A stretch of 46,738 nt of DNA from Caldilineaceae bacterium SB0661_bin_32 (GCA_009841235.1 VXMH01000040.1:1-46738), one strand, 5' to 3'. Numbered from the stretch's first letter, positions 32,053 to 40,858 are shown. The notes: generated by a model from the sequence alone, not told the origin. Numbers and translations are program-made.

Positions 32053-33555
32053 ATGAGCAAAAAGCCTTTCAAATCAGCGAACGGAGATTCCGACGAGTTC
32101 TTGTTGAAACTCCGAGCGGAGCAGGAGCCTCGTTTCGAACGGCCGGGTTTCAGCGGCGATGGCGCCCCCGCCAGGGAGGCCGCAGACCACCGGCTGTCAC
32201 GGGCCCAGGCCCCTCGCCTGCTGATCATCGGCTTTGCCGGCATCATCCTGGTTGGAACACTGCTTCTGAAGCTGCCGGCCGCGACAAACCCGGGCGTGTC
32301 TGTTTCCTGGATGGAGGCCGCCTTCACCTCCACCAGCGCCGTTACGGTCACGGGCCTCGGGGTACTCACGACAGCCACGGATTTCAGCCGGTTGGGCCAG
32401 GTCATAATTCTGGTTCTTCTTCAAGTTGGCGGCGTCGGCTTTATCGCCTTCAGCGTACTGCTTTTCCGCCTGGTGGGGCGGCGCGTGACGCTTAACGAGC
32501 GATTCCTGATCCAGCAGTCACTGGGTGGCGAAAGGCAGTTCACCCTGACGCGTAACTGGGGGCGGCTCGGCGGTGTCGCCAATCTTGCACTCTATGTCCT
32601 GGTCGTTACAGTGTCCATCGAGGCGGTTGGCACGCTCTTGCTTTGGCTGCGCTGGCGCACAGAATTTCCCGCCGGCGAGGCGCTGTGGCTGGCGCTCTTC
32701 CACGCCGTCAGCAGCTACTGCAATGCCGGTTTCGACCTGTTCGCAGGTAGCGGCCACCCTCCGGTGTTCGGATTTGGGGCCGACTATTATACTCTCGCTG
32801 TGATTTCCGCCTTAATCATACTGGGTGGCGCTGGCGTTGCAGTGTCTTACGACGTGGTCAGCTATTTCAAAAATCGTATGCTGGCCCTGAACACGCGTAT
32901 AACATTGGGCTTGACGGCCTTGCTCCTTGTTGCCGGCCTGGCCGTTATGCTTCTGGATCGTCATCTATACGAAGTTACCCTGGCAGCCCACTCTCTGGGC
33001 GAGCAAATTGCGATCAGCATCTTCACCGTCATCTCCTCCCGGACGGCAGGCCTGACGATTCTGCCTCTGGAGGAAGTTAGCCAAAGTACGCAGTTGATGC
33101 TGCTGTTCTGGATGTTCATTGGCGGCGCGCCGGCGAGCATGGCCGGCGGTGTGACAACCAGCACCGTTGGTGTGCTGCTGATCTCGGCCCTGGCAACCGC
33201 CAAAGGGCGAGACAACCAGGCCGTGGCATTCGGCCGGTCCGTGCCGAGAGAAACATTGAACAAGGCCGTTGCCATCATGACGGTCAGCACGCTCCTGGTT
33301 GGCGCTGTCACGATCATCCTGTCTCTGCTGAACCAGGGCGACATCTTTTCGCTGGGATTCGAGGTCGTAAGCGCCTTTGCGAATGCCGGCTACTCTCTGG
33401 GCTTCACACACAAGCTGAACGCGTGGGGACAGGCGCTGGTCGCATTTACAATGTTTTGGGGGCGGCTGGGGCCGCTGACCATTGTCATTGCCCTGGCGCA
33501 GCGAGAACGCCCTTCGTTGATTCAATACCCGGAAGAGCCGGTCATCCTCGGATAG
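32053..33555 (+). CDS. trkH: TrkH/KtrB-family potassium uptake channel subunit
   Basis: About 500 aa membrane protein with four M1-P-M2 repeats. The selectivity-filter segments can be seen in order: SAVTVTGLGV, SSYCNAGFD, SSRTAGLT and SAFANAGYSLG. These line the K+ pathway of TrkH/KtrB. A gating/cytosolic partner (TrkA/KtrA) is not encoded nearby; the RCK domains of the SLC13 permease at 37790 belong to a different transporter. The ~45-residue N-terminus is hydrophilic. ATG 32053 is chosen because the upstream extension to TTG 31903 has Cys/Trp/Arg-rich non-conserved residues; neither start has a convincing ribosome-binding site. Confidence 0.93.
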   Translation: MSKKPFKSANGDSDEFLLKLRAEQEPRFERPGFSGDGAPAREAADHRLSRAQAPRLLIIGFAGIILVGTLLLKLPAATNPGVSVSWMEAAFTSTSAVTVTGLGVLTTATDFSRLGQVIILVLLQVGGVGFIAFSVLLFRLVGRRVTLNERFLIQQSLGGERQFTLTRNWGRLGGVANLALYVLVVTVSIEAVGTLLLWLRWRTEFPAGEALWLALFHAVSSYCNAGFDLFAGSGHPPVFGFGADYYTLAVISALIILGGAGVAVSYDVVSYFKNRMLALNTRITLGLTALLLVAGLAVMLLDRHLYEVTLAAHSLGEQIAISIFTVISSRTAGLTILPLEEVSQSTQLMLLFWMFIGGAPASMAGGVTTSTVGVLLISALATAKGRDNQAVAFGRSVPRETLNKAVAIMTVSTLLVGAVTIILSLLNQGDIFSLGFEVVSAFANAGYSLGFTHKLNAWGQALVAFTMFWGRLGPLTIVIALAQRERPSLIQYPEEPVILG

Positions 33556-33569
33556 ACCGTCAGTCACCT

Positions 33570-33593
33570 CGCAGGGCGGTTTCGCCGCCTGCG
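33570..33593. terminator. strong hairpin between trkH and the aminopeptidase gene
   Basis: CGCAGG-(G)-CGG-TTTCG-CCG-CCTGCG: a 9-bp stem with one bulged G and a TTTCG loop, 15 bp after the trkH stop. The U-tract of a classic intrinsic terminator is missing, so it may attenuate rather than end transcription before the gene starting at 33641. Confidence 0.45.
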
Positions 33594-33640
33594 GGAATAG
33601 CGCCCATGTGCACTTCACAAACCTGGAGGACTGTAAGGCA

Positions 33641-34681
33641 ATGACCGATTCCGAAAAATTCACTCTTGACGATATGCGGGCAGGCGCCGAAGTCGCAGTG
33701 CGAATCTGCATGGCTGTGCAGCCCGGTGAGCGGGTGTTCATCCTCGGCGACGAAGGCTCGTCGCTCATCAGCCAGGCGCTGGCCGAAGCCGCAACGCCCA
33801 TTGCCGGCGCCGTAGAGATTCATACCCTCGAATCGCTCGGTCTTCGCCCCATTACCGAGATTCCAGATCTTCTTCAGACTGCGCTGGAACGGTTTCAACC
33901 GCACGTCAGCTTCTATACCGCCAGCAGCCGCCCAGGTGAACTCAAGTTTCGTATGGCCTATATGCCGGCCGTCATGCAAGCGAACCCGGCCGGAGCCCGC
34001 CACGGCCATATGATCAACATCACCCCCCTTCTGATGACGCAGGGGATGAGGGTCGACTACCAGCGCATCTACGACGTAACCATGCGGGTGTATGAACTCG
34101 CCAGGTGCGCCTCAGAGATCCGGGTCACCAATCCCAAGGGCACCGACTTTACTGCCGCTTTGAATCCGGACTTCAATTGGATTCCCTGCCACGGCCTGTA
34201 CCATGAGCCGGGCAAGTGGGGAAACCTGCCTGAAGGAGAGACCTTCACTTCACCGGGCAACGCAAACGGGGTACTGGTGGTGGACGAACTGGGCGACTAC
34301 TTCAGCGAACGGTACGGAATACTCGAAACGCCGGTGACATTTGAGGTCGAAGACGGTCGTGTGAAGGCAGTGCGAAGTGAAGACAGGTCATTGGAAGAGG
34401 ATGTCCAATCCTACATCTTCGGAGCGGAGAACGCGGACAGGGTTGGCGAATTTGCCATTGGGACCAACATTGCTTTGACCGGGCTGGTTGGCAATCTGCT
34501 TCAGGACGAGAAATATCCCGGCGCGCACGTGGCCTTCGGCGACCCTTACGGTAAGCAGACAGGCGCCGATTGGAAATCCGATCACCATGTCGACGTCATT
34601 CCAACGCAGTGCACAATCGATGTGGACGGAAGACGCATCATGTCAGGTGGAGAGTTTGCGGCTGAAATTCTTGGGGAGTAG
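33641..34681 (+). CDS. M29-family aminopeptidase (aminopeptidase T/leucyl aminopeptidase)
   Basis: 346 aa. Matches the thermophilic metallopeptidase (M29, AmpS/PepS) family: LQPxER-like MAVQPGERVFILGD near the start, NPKGTDFTAALN, GNLPEGETFTSP, a GEFAIGTN metal-ligand segment, the His in AHVAFGDPYG, and SDHHVDVIP. The Glu/His/Asp residues of these motifs bind two metal ions that cleave N-terminal residues of peptides. Cytosolic, no signal peptide. The ATG at 33641 follows GGAGGA at ~12 nt; a GTG eleven codons upstream is less likely. Distantly related NicX-type ring-cleaving dioxygenases share this fold, a minor alternative. Confidence 0.9.
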   Translation: MTDSEKFTLDDMRAGAEVAVRICMAVQPGERVFILGDEGSSLISQALAEAATPIAGAVEIHTLESLGLRPITEIPDLLQTALERFQPHVSFYTASSRPGELKFRMAYMPAVMQANPAGARHGHMINITPLLMTQGMRVDYQRIYDVTMRVYELARCASEIRVTNPKGTDFTAALNPDFNWIPCHGLYHEPGKWGNLPEGETFTSPGNANGVLVVDELGDYFSERYGILETPVTFEVEDGRVKAVRSEDRSLEEDVQSYIFGAENADRVGEFAIGTNIALTGLVGNLLQDEKYPGAHVAFGDPYGKQTGADWKSDHHVDVIPTQCTIDVDGRRIMSGGEFAAEILGE

Positions 34682-34824
34682 CCGGCGGAGGCGAGACGTT
34701 CCCTGCCAGAGAGGGCCGGAAAAAGCTCGCCCATACGGCGCTGTCCTTGCAGAACCGGTATGGGCTGAGAAAATTCGTATGACCTGGAAATCCAGGAAAG
34801 AAAGGAGCAAGACCTTCAGCGCCC

Positions 34825-35907
34825 CTAATTTGCGGCGCCGAAAGTCGAAATTCGCGGGCGAAATGCCCTGTCAAACGCCTCCAGTTTTTCTTTGAACCAG
34901 TCATGCTGCCCCGGCCATTGTGACCGGTTGGTCGGGTCGGCGTTGTACTTGCGCAGCATCACTTGGCCCTGCTTGTGTTCGGGCAGCTCGCGCCACTCCA
35001 GCGCGTCGCCTATCTCGGCTCCAATCTCCCCGCGCTGCTGGTAGAGTGTATTGTAGGAAACTTCGGCGTCACCTTCGCGAATCACCAGCTGTACGCCGAT
35101 TCCGCCTTCCCGCATATTGTTGAAGGCTGTCATCCGCAGGCGCCAGTGGCCAACGTCAAAGTTCATCCAGTTTTGTGAACGAGGGGTGCCGGGACGGATG
35201 AAACTCCCACTGCTTTCCAGGTGGTTGCGCAAAGCCTGCCAGTACTCCATTTGCAGTTCGTTTTCTACGAGCTGATATTCCAGTTGCAGTTCGTTCTCTA
35301 CCTGTTGTAACTGATCCTCTAGTGAAGTCTCGTCTGTCTCAGGCGCAGGTGTGGGGATTGGAGTCGGTGTCGTCGGTGTCGGGTTTGCCGTGCTGTCAGG
35401 GATGCTTCTTTCGGACGCAACCGTGCTTTCCTCCCAGCCGGTTGGCTTGCTGACAAGGTAAAATTTGGGAGCAAGCGGGGACTCACCGATTCGCCACAAC
35501 TCTACTTCCAGGCCGAAGAACCGTATGTTTTCAGTGGTAATTTCGTTCAACCAGTTGAGCGTGTTTCGATCTTCCTGAGTAAATCTGGCGGCCACCCACA
35601 CCATCGTGACCGCCTTCAACTCTGCGGCGTAGGTGAGAAGCTGCCCTAAGTGGCTTTGGTCGGTATGTTCCAACTGATTCTCGATTACGACGTACCCGCC
35701 GCTGCCGCGACTTCGGCAGACTACGCCCCTGGGGTAAGGCGAGACCCAACCCTCCATGTCTTCCACTTCCAGGTCCATGTTGATCGCTTCGCCCAAGAGG
35801 GCCAGACTGTCGCCCCGCGCCAGCCAGGTTGCAAAATCGCTGTCCTCACTCACCCATACTGTGCGCAGTTCCACTTGTTCCAGGCGGCCAAAGTCAAACT
35901 GTATCAT
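34825..35907 (-). CDS. DUF4268-type protein with nuclease-like N-domain, PT linker and coiled coil
   Basis: 360 aa. N-domain (~1-165) resembles PD-(D/E)xK-type DNA-binding/nuclease folds: YVVIENQLEHTDQSHLGQLLTYAA, then WLNEITTENIRFFGLEVELWRIG. In relatives an Asp stands in the VGxxxxDI segment before the IENQ strand; here that place reads SPYPRGVV, so catalysis is uncertain. A Thr/Pro-rich spacer (~190-205), a helix with duplicated VENELQLEY/VENELQMEY (~217-240) and a DUF4268-like C-domain (~240-360) follow. Start ATG 35905-35907 has AGGAGGAGA (35915-35923) 7 nt upstream; the ATG ten codons earlier lies before it. Standalone, no methylase or helicase nearby. Confidence 0.83.
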   Translation of the reverse strand: MIQFDFGRLEQVELRTVWVSEDSDFATWLARGDSLALLGEAINMDLEVEDMEGWVSPYPRGVVCRSRGSGGYVVIENQLEHTDQSHLGQLLTYAAELKAVTMVWVAARFTQEDRNTLNWLNEITTENIRFFGLEVELWRIGESPLAPKFYLVSKPTGWEESTVASERSIPDSTANPTPTTPTPIPTPAPETDETSLEDQLQQVENELQLEYQLVENELQMEYWQALRNHLESSGSFIRPGTPRSQNWMNFDVGHWRLRMTAFNNMREGGIGVQLVIREGDAEVSYNTLYQQRGEIGAEIGDALEWRELPEHKQGQVMLRKYNADPTNRSQWPGQHDWFKEKLEAFDRAFRPRISTFGAAN

Positions 35908-36098
35908 TCTAACGTCTCCTCCTGTTGCGAAGTTCATGTAATTTGCATCAAGTTTAGGCCATACCCGGAACAGTTTTTCCCGAAAGGTCTATGCTCGACT
36001 TGTGAAGCATGGGGGGCTTGCCTGTACTGAAAGCGTAGGACGCCACATCTTAGTTTTACACGAAACAAATGTATAGCGCAAGCGATGACTTTGCCAAT

Positions 36099-36127
36099 TT
36101 GACAGTGCAAAATCGCGCCTATATTAT
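36099..36127 (+). promoter_or_regulatory. consensus sigma-70-type promoter of tRNA-Gly
   Basis: TTGACA (36099-36104), 17-bp spacer, TATTAT (36122-36127). The initiation point would be about 36134, some 55 bp before the tRNA. It is the best promoter in the window. The rest of 35908-36098 shows no gene. Confidence 0.75.
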
Positions 36128-36187
36128 AGTGGAGAGAGTTCGCAGGCCTCGCTGGCCGATATGCGAAATCCGAAGACGGTTCACTTT

Positions 36188-36259
36188 GCGGGCGTAGTTC
36201 AGTGGTAGAACGTCAGCTTCCCAAGCTGAATGTCGACGGTTCGAGTCCGTTCGCCCGCT
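36188..36259 (+). tRNA. tRNA-Gly (anticodon CCC)
   Basis: Full cloverleaf: acceptor GCGGGCG (36188-36194) with CGCCCGC (36252-36258); D stem GTTC/GAAC; anticodon stem TCAGC/GCTGA with loop TTCCCAA, anticodon CCC at 36220-36222; variable loop ATGTC; T stem GACGG/CCGTT with loop TTCGAGT. Discriminator T at 36259; the 3' CCA is not encoded. It decodes GGG glycine codons. No clear terminator follows, and there is no integrase or repeat suggesting use as an attachment site. Confidence 0.96.
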
Positions 36260-36383
36260 CTCTTGCTTTCTTTCACAGAAGCTGCCTGCTTGAAGGTCTG
36301 TCCTCGGATCCTGCCCTGGGGGCCCACAGCGGTTACTTCCCCGCTGGCTGGGCTTCCGAACCGCCTACTCGCTATATCCAGCC

Positions 36384-37457
36384 TCAACCGTCCAGAAGAT
36401 CCTCTTCCGCTGCCCGCAATCGCAAATCTCCCTGACCTGTCAATATCCAGAGTTGACCCGGGGCGTGTTCAAAGACGTAGGGATATGAAATCCAGGCGTC
36501 TTTCTCTCGTGCAATGACGCGGGGAGCCGACCAGCTCGCGCCTTCGTCCTGTGAGAAGGCGACCGACAGTTCCTCTCGATGCCAGCTGGCTTCATCCTCC
36601 GACAGTTGGCCGCTGCGGCGGGCATAGCTGTCGGTCCCCTCGGGATGGAGACGGTTCCAGACCAGGAAAAGCCGGCCGCTCTGTAGTCGAGCCAGGTAGC
36701 CGGGCGACGTACTGGCTTCGATCGAGCTGGGCCTGATGGTACGCCACGACAGACCTTCATCACAGGATATGGCTTCCCAGAATCGGTCCCAGTTCGTGCG
36801 AATCAGCATCCACAAAGTACCGTCCTGCCTCTCAACGAAGGTCGGCTCGAACGCGCCGTCGTGGTGACCGTGTCCACCAAGGTCGATGATGTTGCTGCCG
36901 CGCCAGCTCTTTCCTCCGTCGCCGGACGAGTAGACACGGATAACGTTCCTCCCAGGGCGGCGTAGATAGTACTGGTTCGTCACGACTATGCGGCCGTTGA
37001 CAGTCTCGATCATGTTGATGGGCGGATGACCGCACACACCTTGAAAGAGACGCTGGCGGTCGACCCAGGTTTCGCCGTTGTCCAGGCTGCGAATCGCCCA
37101 TAGGTCGCCTCGAGCATCGGCTCCCGGTTCACCGCAACTGTCGTCCCAATTCAGGACTCGCTCATCAATCCACACGAAGACCAATGCGCCGTCACGGGTC
37201 GCCAGCAACTGACCCGCGTTCCGAGGAATCCCTGGTCCGGGGGAGGGCAGGCCGGGCCCTTCACCGCGGTAAATCGGGCGGGGGGCCTGCCAGCTGACTC
37301 CATTATCGTTGCTGACAACTGTAGCATTCCCTTCGACCGCAATCAGCCCGCCGTCAGGTAATCTGACAAAAGGGCGTTGCGCGTCAACTGCCAGAGGCTG
37401 ACAAATGGGGTCGACCCAACGCTCAGCTGAAGAACCCTCTATGGTCGATTCGTTCAT
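36384..37457 (-). CDS. sialidase-like Asp-box (BNR) beta-propeller protein
   Basis: 357 aa. Five Asp-box repeats (S-x-D-x-G-x-x-W) are visible in order: SNDNGVSW, SLDNGETW, SSGDGGKSW, SCDEGLSW, SQDEGASW, each on a propeller blade. This is the fold of sialidases and related glycoside-processing enzymes; 'exo-alpha-sialidase' is the usual label. No signal peptide, so the protein appears cytoplasmic. An early Arg (QRPFVRLPDG) and later Arg/Tyr residues could form the active site, but a sialidase arginine triad cannot be verified by eye. Monocistronic, reading toward the tRNA gene. Confidence 0.85.
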   Translation of the reverse strand: MNESTIEGSSAERWVDPICQPLAVDAQRPFVRLPDGGLIAVEGNATVVSNDNGVSWQAPRPIYRGEGPGLPSPGPGIPRNAGQLLATRDGALVFVWIDERVLNWDDSCGEPGADARGDLWAIRSLDNGETWVDRQRLFQGVCGHPPINMIETVNGRIVVTNQYYLRRPGRNVIRVYSSGDGGKSWRGSNIIDLGGHGHHDGAFEPTFVERQDGTLWMLIRTNWDRFWEAISCDEGLSWRTIRPSSIEASTSPGYLARLQSGRLFLVWNRLHPEGTDSYARRSGQLSEDEASWHREELSVAFSQDEGASWSAPRVIAREKDAWISYPYVFEHAPGQLWILTGQGDLRLRAAEEDLLDG

Positions 37458-37635
37458 CGTTCAGACCTCCGGAAATACTGTTCAGTAGAGCCCTCTCCGG
37501 GCCTTCACGCGGCAGTAAGACCTTGACATGGTTACACGAACCTTATCACGGCGGAGGTCTGCCGTCAACCCAGATGCCTCTACTCAGTTCAGCTCGAACG
37601 ATAACAGGGCACGCCTTGACAGGTCACTTTCAGGC

Positions 37636-37664
37636 TTGACTCGCGACAGCCAAAACAGTATCCT
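37636..37664 (+). promoter_or_regulatory. candidate promoter of the SLC13/RCK permease gene
   Basis: TTGACT (37636-37641), exactly 17 bp, then TATCCT (37659-37664). Transcription would start near 37671, about 120 bp before the ATG at 37790, with the CAATTG repeats in the leader. Confidence 0.45.
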
Positions 37665-37753
37665 GATAACTGTCCCCGCTCAAACCTTTCAATACAGTCT
37701 GCCCAGTCACATTGGATTGCTATGCGAATGTTGACGCAATTGGGATTGACCCC

Positions 37754-37776
37754 ATTGCCAATTGAATTGCCAATTG
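37754..37776. repeat. two direct copies of ATTGCCAATTG
   Basis: ATTGCCAATTG at 37754-37764 and again at 37766-37776 (period 12). The second copy contains CCAATTGG, a perfect palindrome, and another CAATTG occurs just upstream (about 37737-37742). Ending 13 bp before the permease start, this is a possible operator or translational control site. Confidence 0.5.
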
Positions 37777-37789
37777 GAAATCACCGTCC

Positions 37790-39730
37790 ATGACTGCTGA
37801 AATGATAATGCTCGTCGTCATTCTTGTGGCGGCGACCTATCTTTATCTGACCGACTGGCTGGCGACGGAGACAACCTCGGCTCTCGCCATCGCGTCCCTT
37901 GCCCTGACCGGAATCCTGACTGCTGGCGAGGCGTTGTCCGGATTTGCCAGCACGGCCACAATTACGGTGGGCGCAATGTTTGTAATCAGCGGCGGCCTGC
38001 TTCGCACCGGCGCGCTGGAAATCGTGACGATCGGCCTGGCGCGCTTCTCCGGCGGCAGTCCCCGCCGTCTGCTGATCCTGTTGGGCGGCGTCATCCCTCT
38101 GGCCAGCGCCATTATGAATAACACGCCTGTCGTCGTCATGATGGCGCCGGTGGTCCTTTCTCTCAGCCAGCGCTTCCGCATCCAGCCGTCCAAGCTGCTC
38201 ATCCCGCTCAGCTACTTTGCCGTGTTGGGCGGTACCATTACGCTGCTGGGCACCAGCACCAACATCCTGGTTGATGATCTTTACAGGGCCGCGGGAGGAC
38301 CCGGGTTCAGCCTGTTGACCTTCACCCCTCTCGGCCTTATCTTCACAGTCGCCGGCGGCGTCTTTGTCGTTCTCACGAGTCAGCAGCTCTTGCCGGACAG
38401 GTCACCGGCGGGTAGCCTGGGCGAAGGACGCCACCTGAGCACGCCCTTCGTCGCCGAACTGATCGTCGAAAAGGCAAGCCCGTTGCTGGGCCAGAATGTT
38501 GGCGAACTGTTCAGCGAGGCAGCCGGCGCTCGATTCTCCCGGCGGAGGTCGGAGCGGCACCATCGGCGCCTCACACACCTGCGCGGGGCGCTTCACGGCA
38601 GCGGCGATTCGGCGCAAGAACGGATCGAGCTGCTCGAACTCCTGCGCGATGGCAGACCCCACCGCGCCCGGCGTCCTCAGCCGTCGCGCTTAGGCCTGGT
38701 CAGACGCTTCGAGCCGGAGGAGGCGGAGCTTCTTCGAATACAGGAGGGCGACGTGCTGGTCATTTGCGGTGCGCCGCCCGTGATTGCCCGTTTTATCGAG
38801 ACCTACTCGGCCTCTGTGTCGGAGCCGGGACAGTTTGCGCCGCCCCCTTCCGACAGGTCGGCAGGCGCCTTACCTTCAACCCGTATCGTCGAGGCGGTCA
38901 TTTTGCCCGACTCGGTGGCCATCGGTCGCCAGCTGGCACAGCTGGAGTTCGAAGAAAGTCACCAGGTCCATGTGCTGGGCCTGCAGCGCAGAGGAGGGCA
39001 ACGCCGGGTCGGCCCGCGACATGCACGCCTCAATAGCGGAGATGTCCTGCTCCTGCAGGGGGCCCGGTCCGGCCTGCACGCTGTGAGCGAGCAGTTCAAA
39101 CTGCTTCTTGTGGAGGGCGTTGAATCGGCGATCGCCCGGCGCGCCAAGAATCGTCTCGCCCTCATTATCATGGGGGCAGTGATCCTTTTGGCCAGCTTGA
39201 CCGAGATACCAATCGTCTTGCTGGCGCTGGGCGGCGCAGCCCTGATGGTCGCTACACGCTGCCTGCGCACTGACGAGGCGATGTCGTCGCTCGACGGGTC
39301 AACGCTCTTGTTGCTCGCAGGAACGATTCCTCTGGGCACGGCGATGCAGAAGACCGGGCTCGCTCAGCTGCTCGTGGACCAGCTGATTTCAGTTTCCGGC
39401 CAGGTCAGCCCGGTTGTCATGCTCTCTCTCTTCTATCTCTTCACCAGCCTGCTGACACAACTGATCAGCAACAACGCTGTCGCCGTGCTTCTCACGCCGA
39501 TTGCGCTCTCCATGGCCGCAACTTTGCAGGTGAATCCCCAGCCCCTGCTGATGACGATCGCTTTCGGCGCTTCGGCCAGCTTCATGACGCCGATGGGCTA
39601 CCAGACCAACGCCATCGTCAGGGGCGCCGGCGGATACACGTTTGGCGACTACCTGCGGATTGGGATCCCCCTGACCGTCATCATGTGGGCGCTGGCGACG
39701 GCGTTGATTCCGCTTCTGTGGCCGTTGTGA
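37790..39730 (+). CDS. SLC13/DASS-type permease with internal RCK_C (TrkA-C) domains
   Basis: 646 aa. The N-terminal membrane half (~1-215; IMNNTPVVVMMAPV) and C-terminal membrane half (~455-646; LISNNAVAVLLTPIA, MTPMGYQTNAI) flank a cytosolic region with two TrkA-C/RCK_C modules (~220-335 and ~365-445). NTP and SNNA motifs at the helical hairpins bind anion and sodium in the divalent-anion/Na+ symporter family. Proteins of this layout import sulfate, dicarboxylates or similar anions. The first RCK_C module is interrupted by ~30 Arg/His-rich residues (248-277, beginning RFSRRRSERHHRR). The ligand of the RCK domains is unknown. A weak GGAAA precedes the ATG. Confidence 0.92.
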   Translation: MTAEMIMLVVILVAATYLYLTDWLATETTSALAIASLALTGILTAGEALSGFASTATITVGAMFVISGGLLRTGALEIVTIGLARFSGGSPRRLLILLGGVIPLASAIMNNTPVVVMMAPVVLSLSQRFRIQPSKLLIPLSYFAVLGGTITLLGTSTNILVDDLYRAAGGPGFSLLTFTPLGLIFTVAGGVFVVLTSQQLLPDRSPAGSLGEGRHLSTPFVAELIVEKASPLLGQNVGELFSEAAGARFSRRRSERHHRRLTHLRGALHGSGDSAQERIELLELLRDGRPHRARRPQPSRLGLVRRFEPEEAELLRIQEGDVLVICGAPPVIARFIETYSASVSEPGQFAPPPSDRSAGALPSTRIVEAVILPDSVAIGRQLAQLEFEESHQVHVLGLQRRGGQRRVGPRHARLNSGDVLLLQGARSGLHAVSEQFKLLLVEGVESAIARRAKNRLALIIMGAVILLASLTEIPIVLLALGGAALMVATRCLRTDEAMSSLDGSTLLLLAGTIPLGTAMQKTGLAQLLVDQLISVSGQVSPVVMLSLFYLFTSLLTQLISNNAVAVLLTPIALSMAATLQVNPQPLLMTIAFGASASFMTPMGYQTNAIVRGAGGYTFGDYLRIGIPLTVIMWALATALIPLLWPL

Positions 39731-39848
39731 GTTTTCCGTCTTTGTGATTCTGTTCTCTGTGAATCTGTGCAGCGAGGCGCCCGGTCTGCGATAATGTTCA
39801 GCGTAAGAAGAACCCTTATTCACCGTCCATTACTAAGGAGAAACTGTC

Positions 39849-40829
39849 ATGTCCACGCCGTCACTGGCAGAGCGGGACTGGAGCGGGGGAGTCGTTCGTT
39901 ACCCTGACCCTGCCGTCGAGGTGCTTGACGATCGCTTCAGCAAATACAGGATCGGCAACGCCGTTGTCGAACGTCTCTTCACCGGATGCCGCTGGGCCGA
40001 AGGCCCTGTCTGGTTCGGGGACGCCCGTTGCCTGATCTGGAGCGACATTCCCAACAACCGGATGCTGCGTTGGAACGAAGAGAGCCAGGAGGTCAGCGTC
40101 TATCGCAGCCCAGCCCGACACAGCAACGGCAATACGCGCGACCGGCAGGGCAGGCTCGTTACCTGCGAGCATACCGGCCGCCGGGTAACTCGGACTGAGC
40201 ATGACGGTTCGATTTCCGTCCTCATGGACAGCTATGAAGGCAAGCGCCTCAACTCGCCCAACGACGTAGTGGTCCACTCCGACGGCAGCGTCTGGTTCAC
40301 CGACCCTGGCTACGGCATTATGCTCAACTATGAAGGCAAGGTCGCAGAGGCCGAGCTGCCCAACCGCGTCTATCGCCTCGACCCGGAATCGGGCGGCGCT
40401 ACGATCGTTGCCGACGACTTTCTGCGCCCTAATGGACTCTGTTTTTCACCCGGCGAAGATCTCCTGTATATCGTCGATACGGGACGATCCCACGACCCGG
40501 ACGGCCCCTCACACATCCGTGTCTTCGACGTTACCGCGGATAACCGCCTCGAGAATGGCCGCGTCTTTGTCGACATGAACCCCGGCATGGCCGACGGCAT
40601 CCGTTGCGATGTAGACGGCAACCTGTGGGCCGCGGCCGGGTGGGCCGGCCCCGGCTTCGACGGCGCTCACTGTTACGCGCCGGACGGAACCCGCATCGGC
40701 CAGGTCCATCTGCCCGAAATCTGCGCAAATCTCTGTTTTGGAGGAGCGGAAAAGAACAGGCTGTTTATGGCGGGCAGCCAGTCGCTCTACGCGGTCTACG
40801 TTGAAACGGCCGGCGCACAGCATCCCTGA
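39849..40829 (+). CDS. SMP-30/gluconolactonase-family lactonase
   Basis: 326 aa six-bladed propeller. The metal-binding residues of the family are recognisable: Glu in RWAEGPVWF, Asn in LNSPNDVVV, and Asp in GMADGIRCDVDG. DPGYGI and RPNGLCFSP are standard for the gluconolactonase branch. These enzymes open aldonolactones to aldonic acids. Because the neighbours are a uronate-dehydrogenase-like SDR and a xylonate-type dehydratase, the likely substrate is a pentono- or aldarolactone (inference). AAGGAG lies 7-8 nt before the ATG. No signal peptide. Confidence 0.93.
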   Translation: MSTPSLAERDWSGGVVRYPDPAVEVLDDRFSKYRIGNAVVERLFTGCRWAEGPVWFGDARCLIWSDIPNNRMLRWNEESQEVSVYRSPARHSNGNTRDRQGRLVTCEHTGRRVTRTEHDGSISVLMDSYEGKRLNSPNDVVVHSDGSVWFTDPGYGIMLNYEGKVAEAELPNRVYRLDPESGGATIVADDFLRPNGLCFSPGEDLLYIVDTGRSHDPDGPSHIRVFDVTADNRLENGRVFVDMNPGMADGIRCDVDGNLWAAAGWAGPGFDGAHCYAPDGTRIGQVHLPEICANLCFGGAEKNRLFMAGSQSLYAVYVETAGAQHP

Positions 40830-40858
40830 ATTCAGAACTATGTGAAGGAGAGATCTTG

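Larger units (their letters stand above)
37458..37789. other. divergent intergenic region with promoter and direct repeats
   Basis: A 332-bp region between the leftward propeller gene and the rightward SLC13 gene. It holds the candidate promoter and the CAATTG direct repeats listed separately, plus an isolated TTGACA at 37523-37528 without a good -10. No credible gene inside. Confidence 0.6.

Noticed and set aside
36188..36259. tRNA gene as an integration site of a mobile element
   Set aside because: No integrase, no repeated tRNA 3' end and no change of gene content on either side.
38496..38693. Frameshift in the SLC13 gene as the cause of the Arg/His-rich segment
   Set aside because: The frame continues into clear RCK_C and membrane segments, and no alternative frame over this stretch reads like the missing RCK_C sequence; a double frameshift cannot be excluded by eye.
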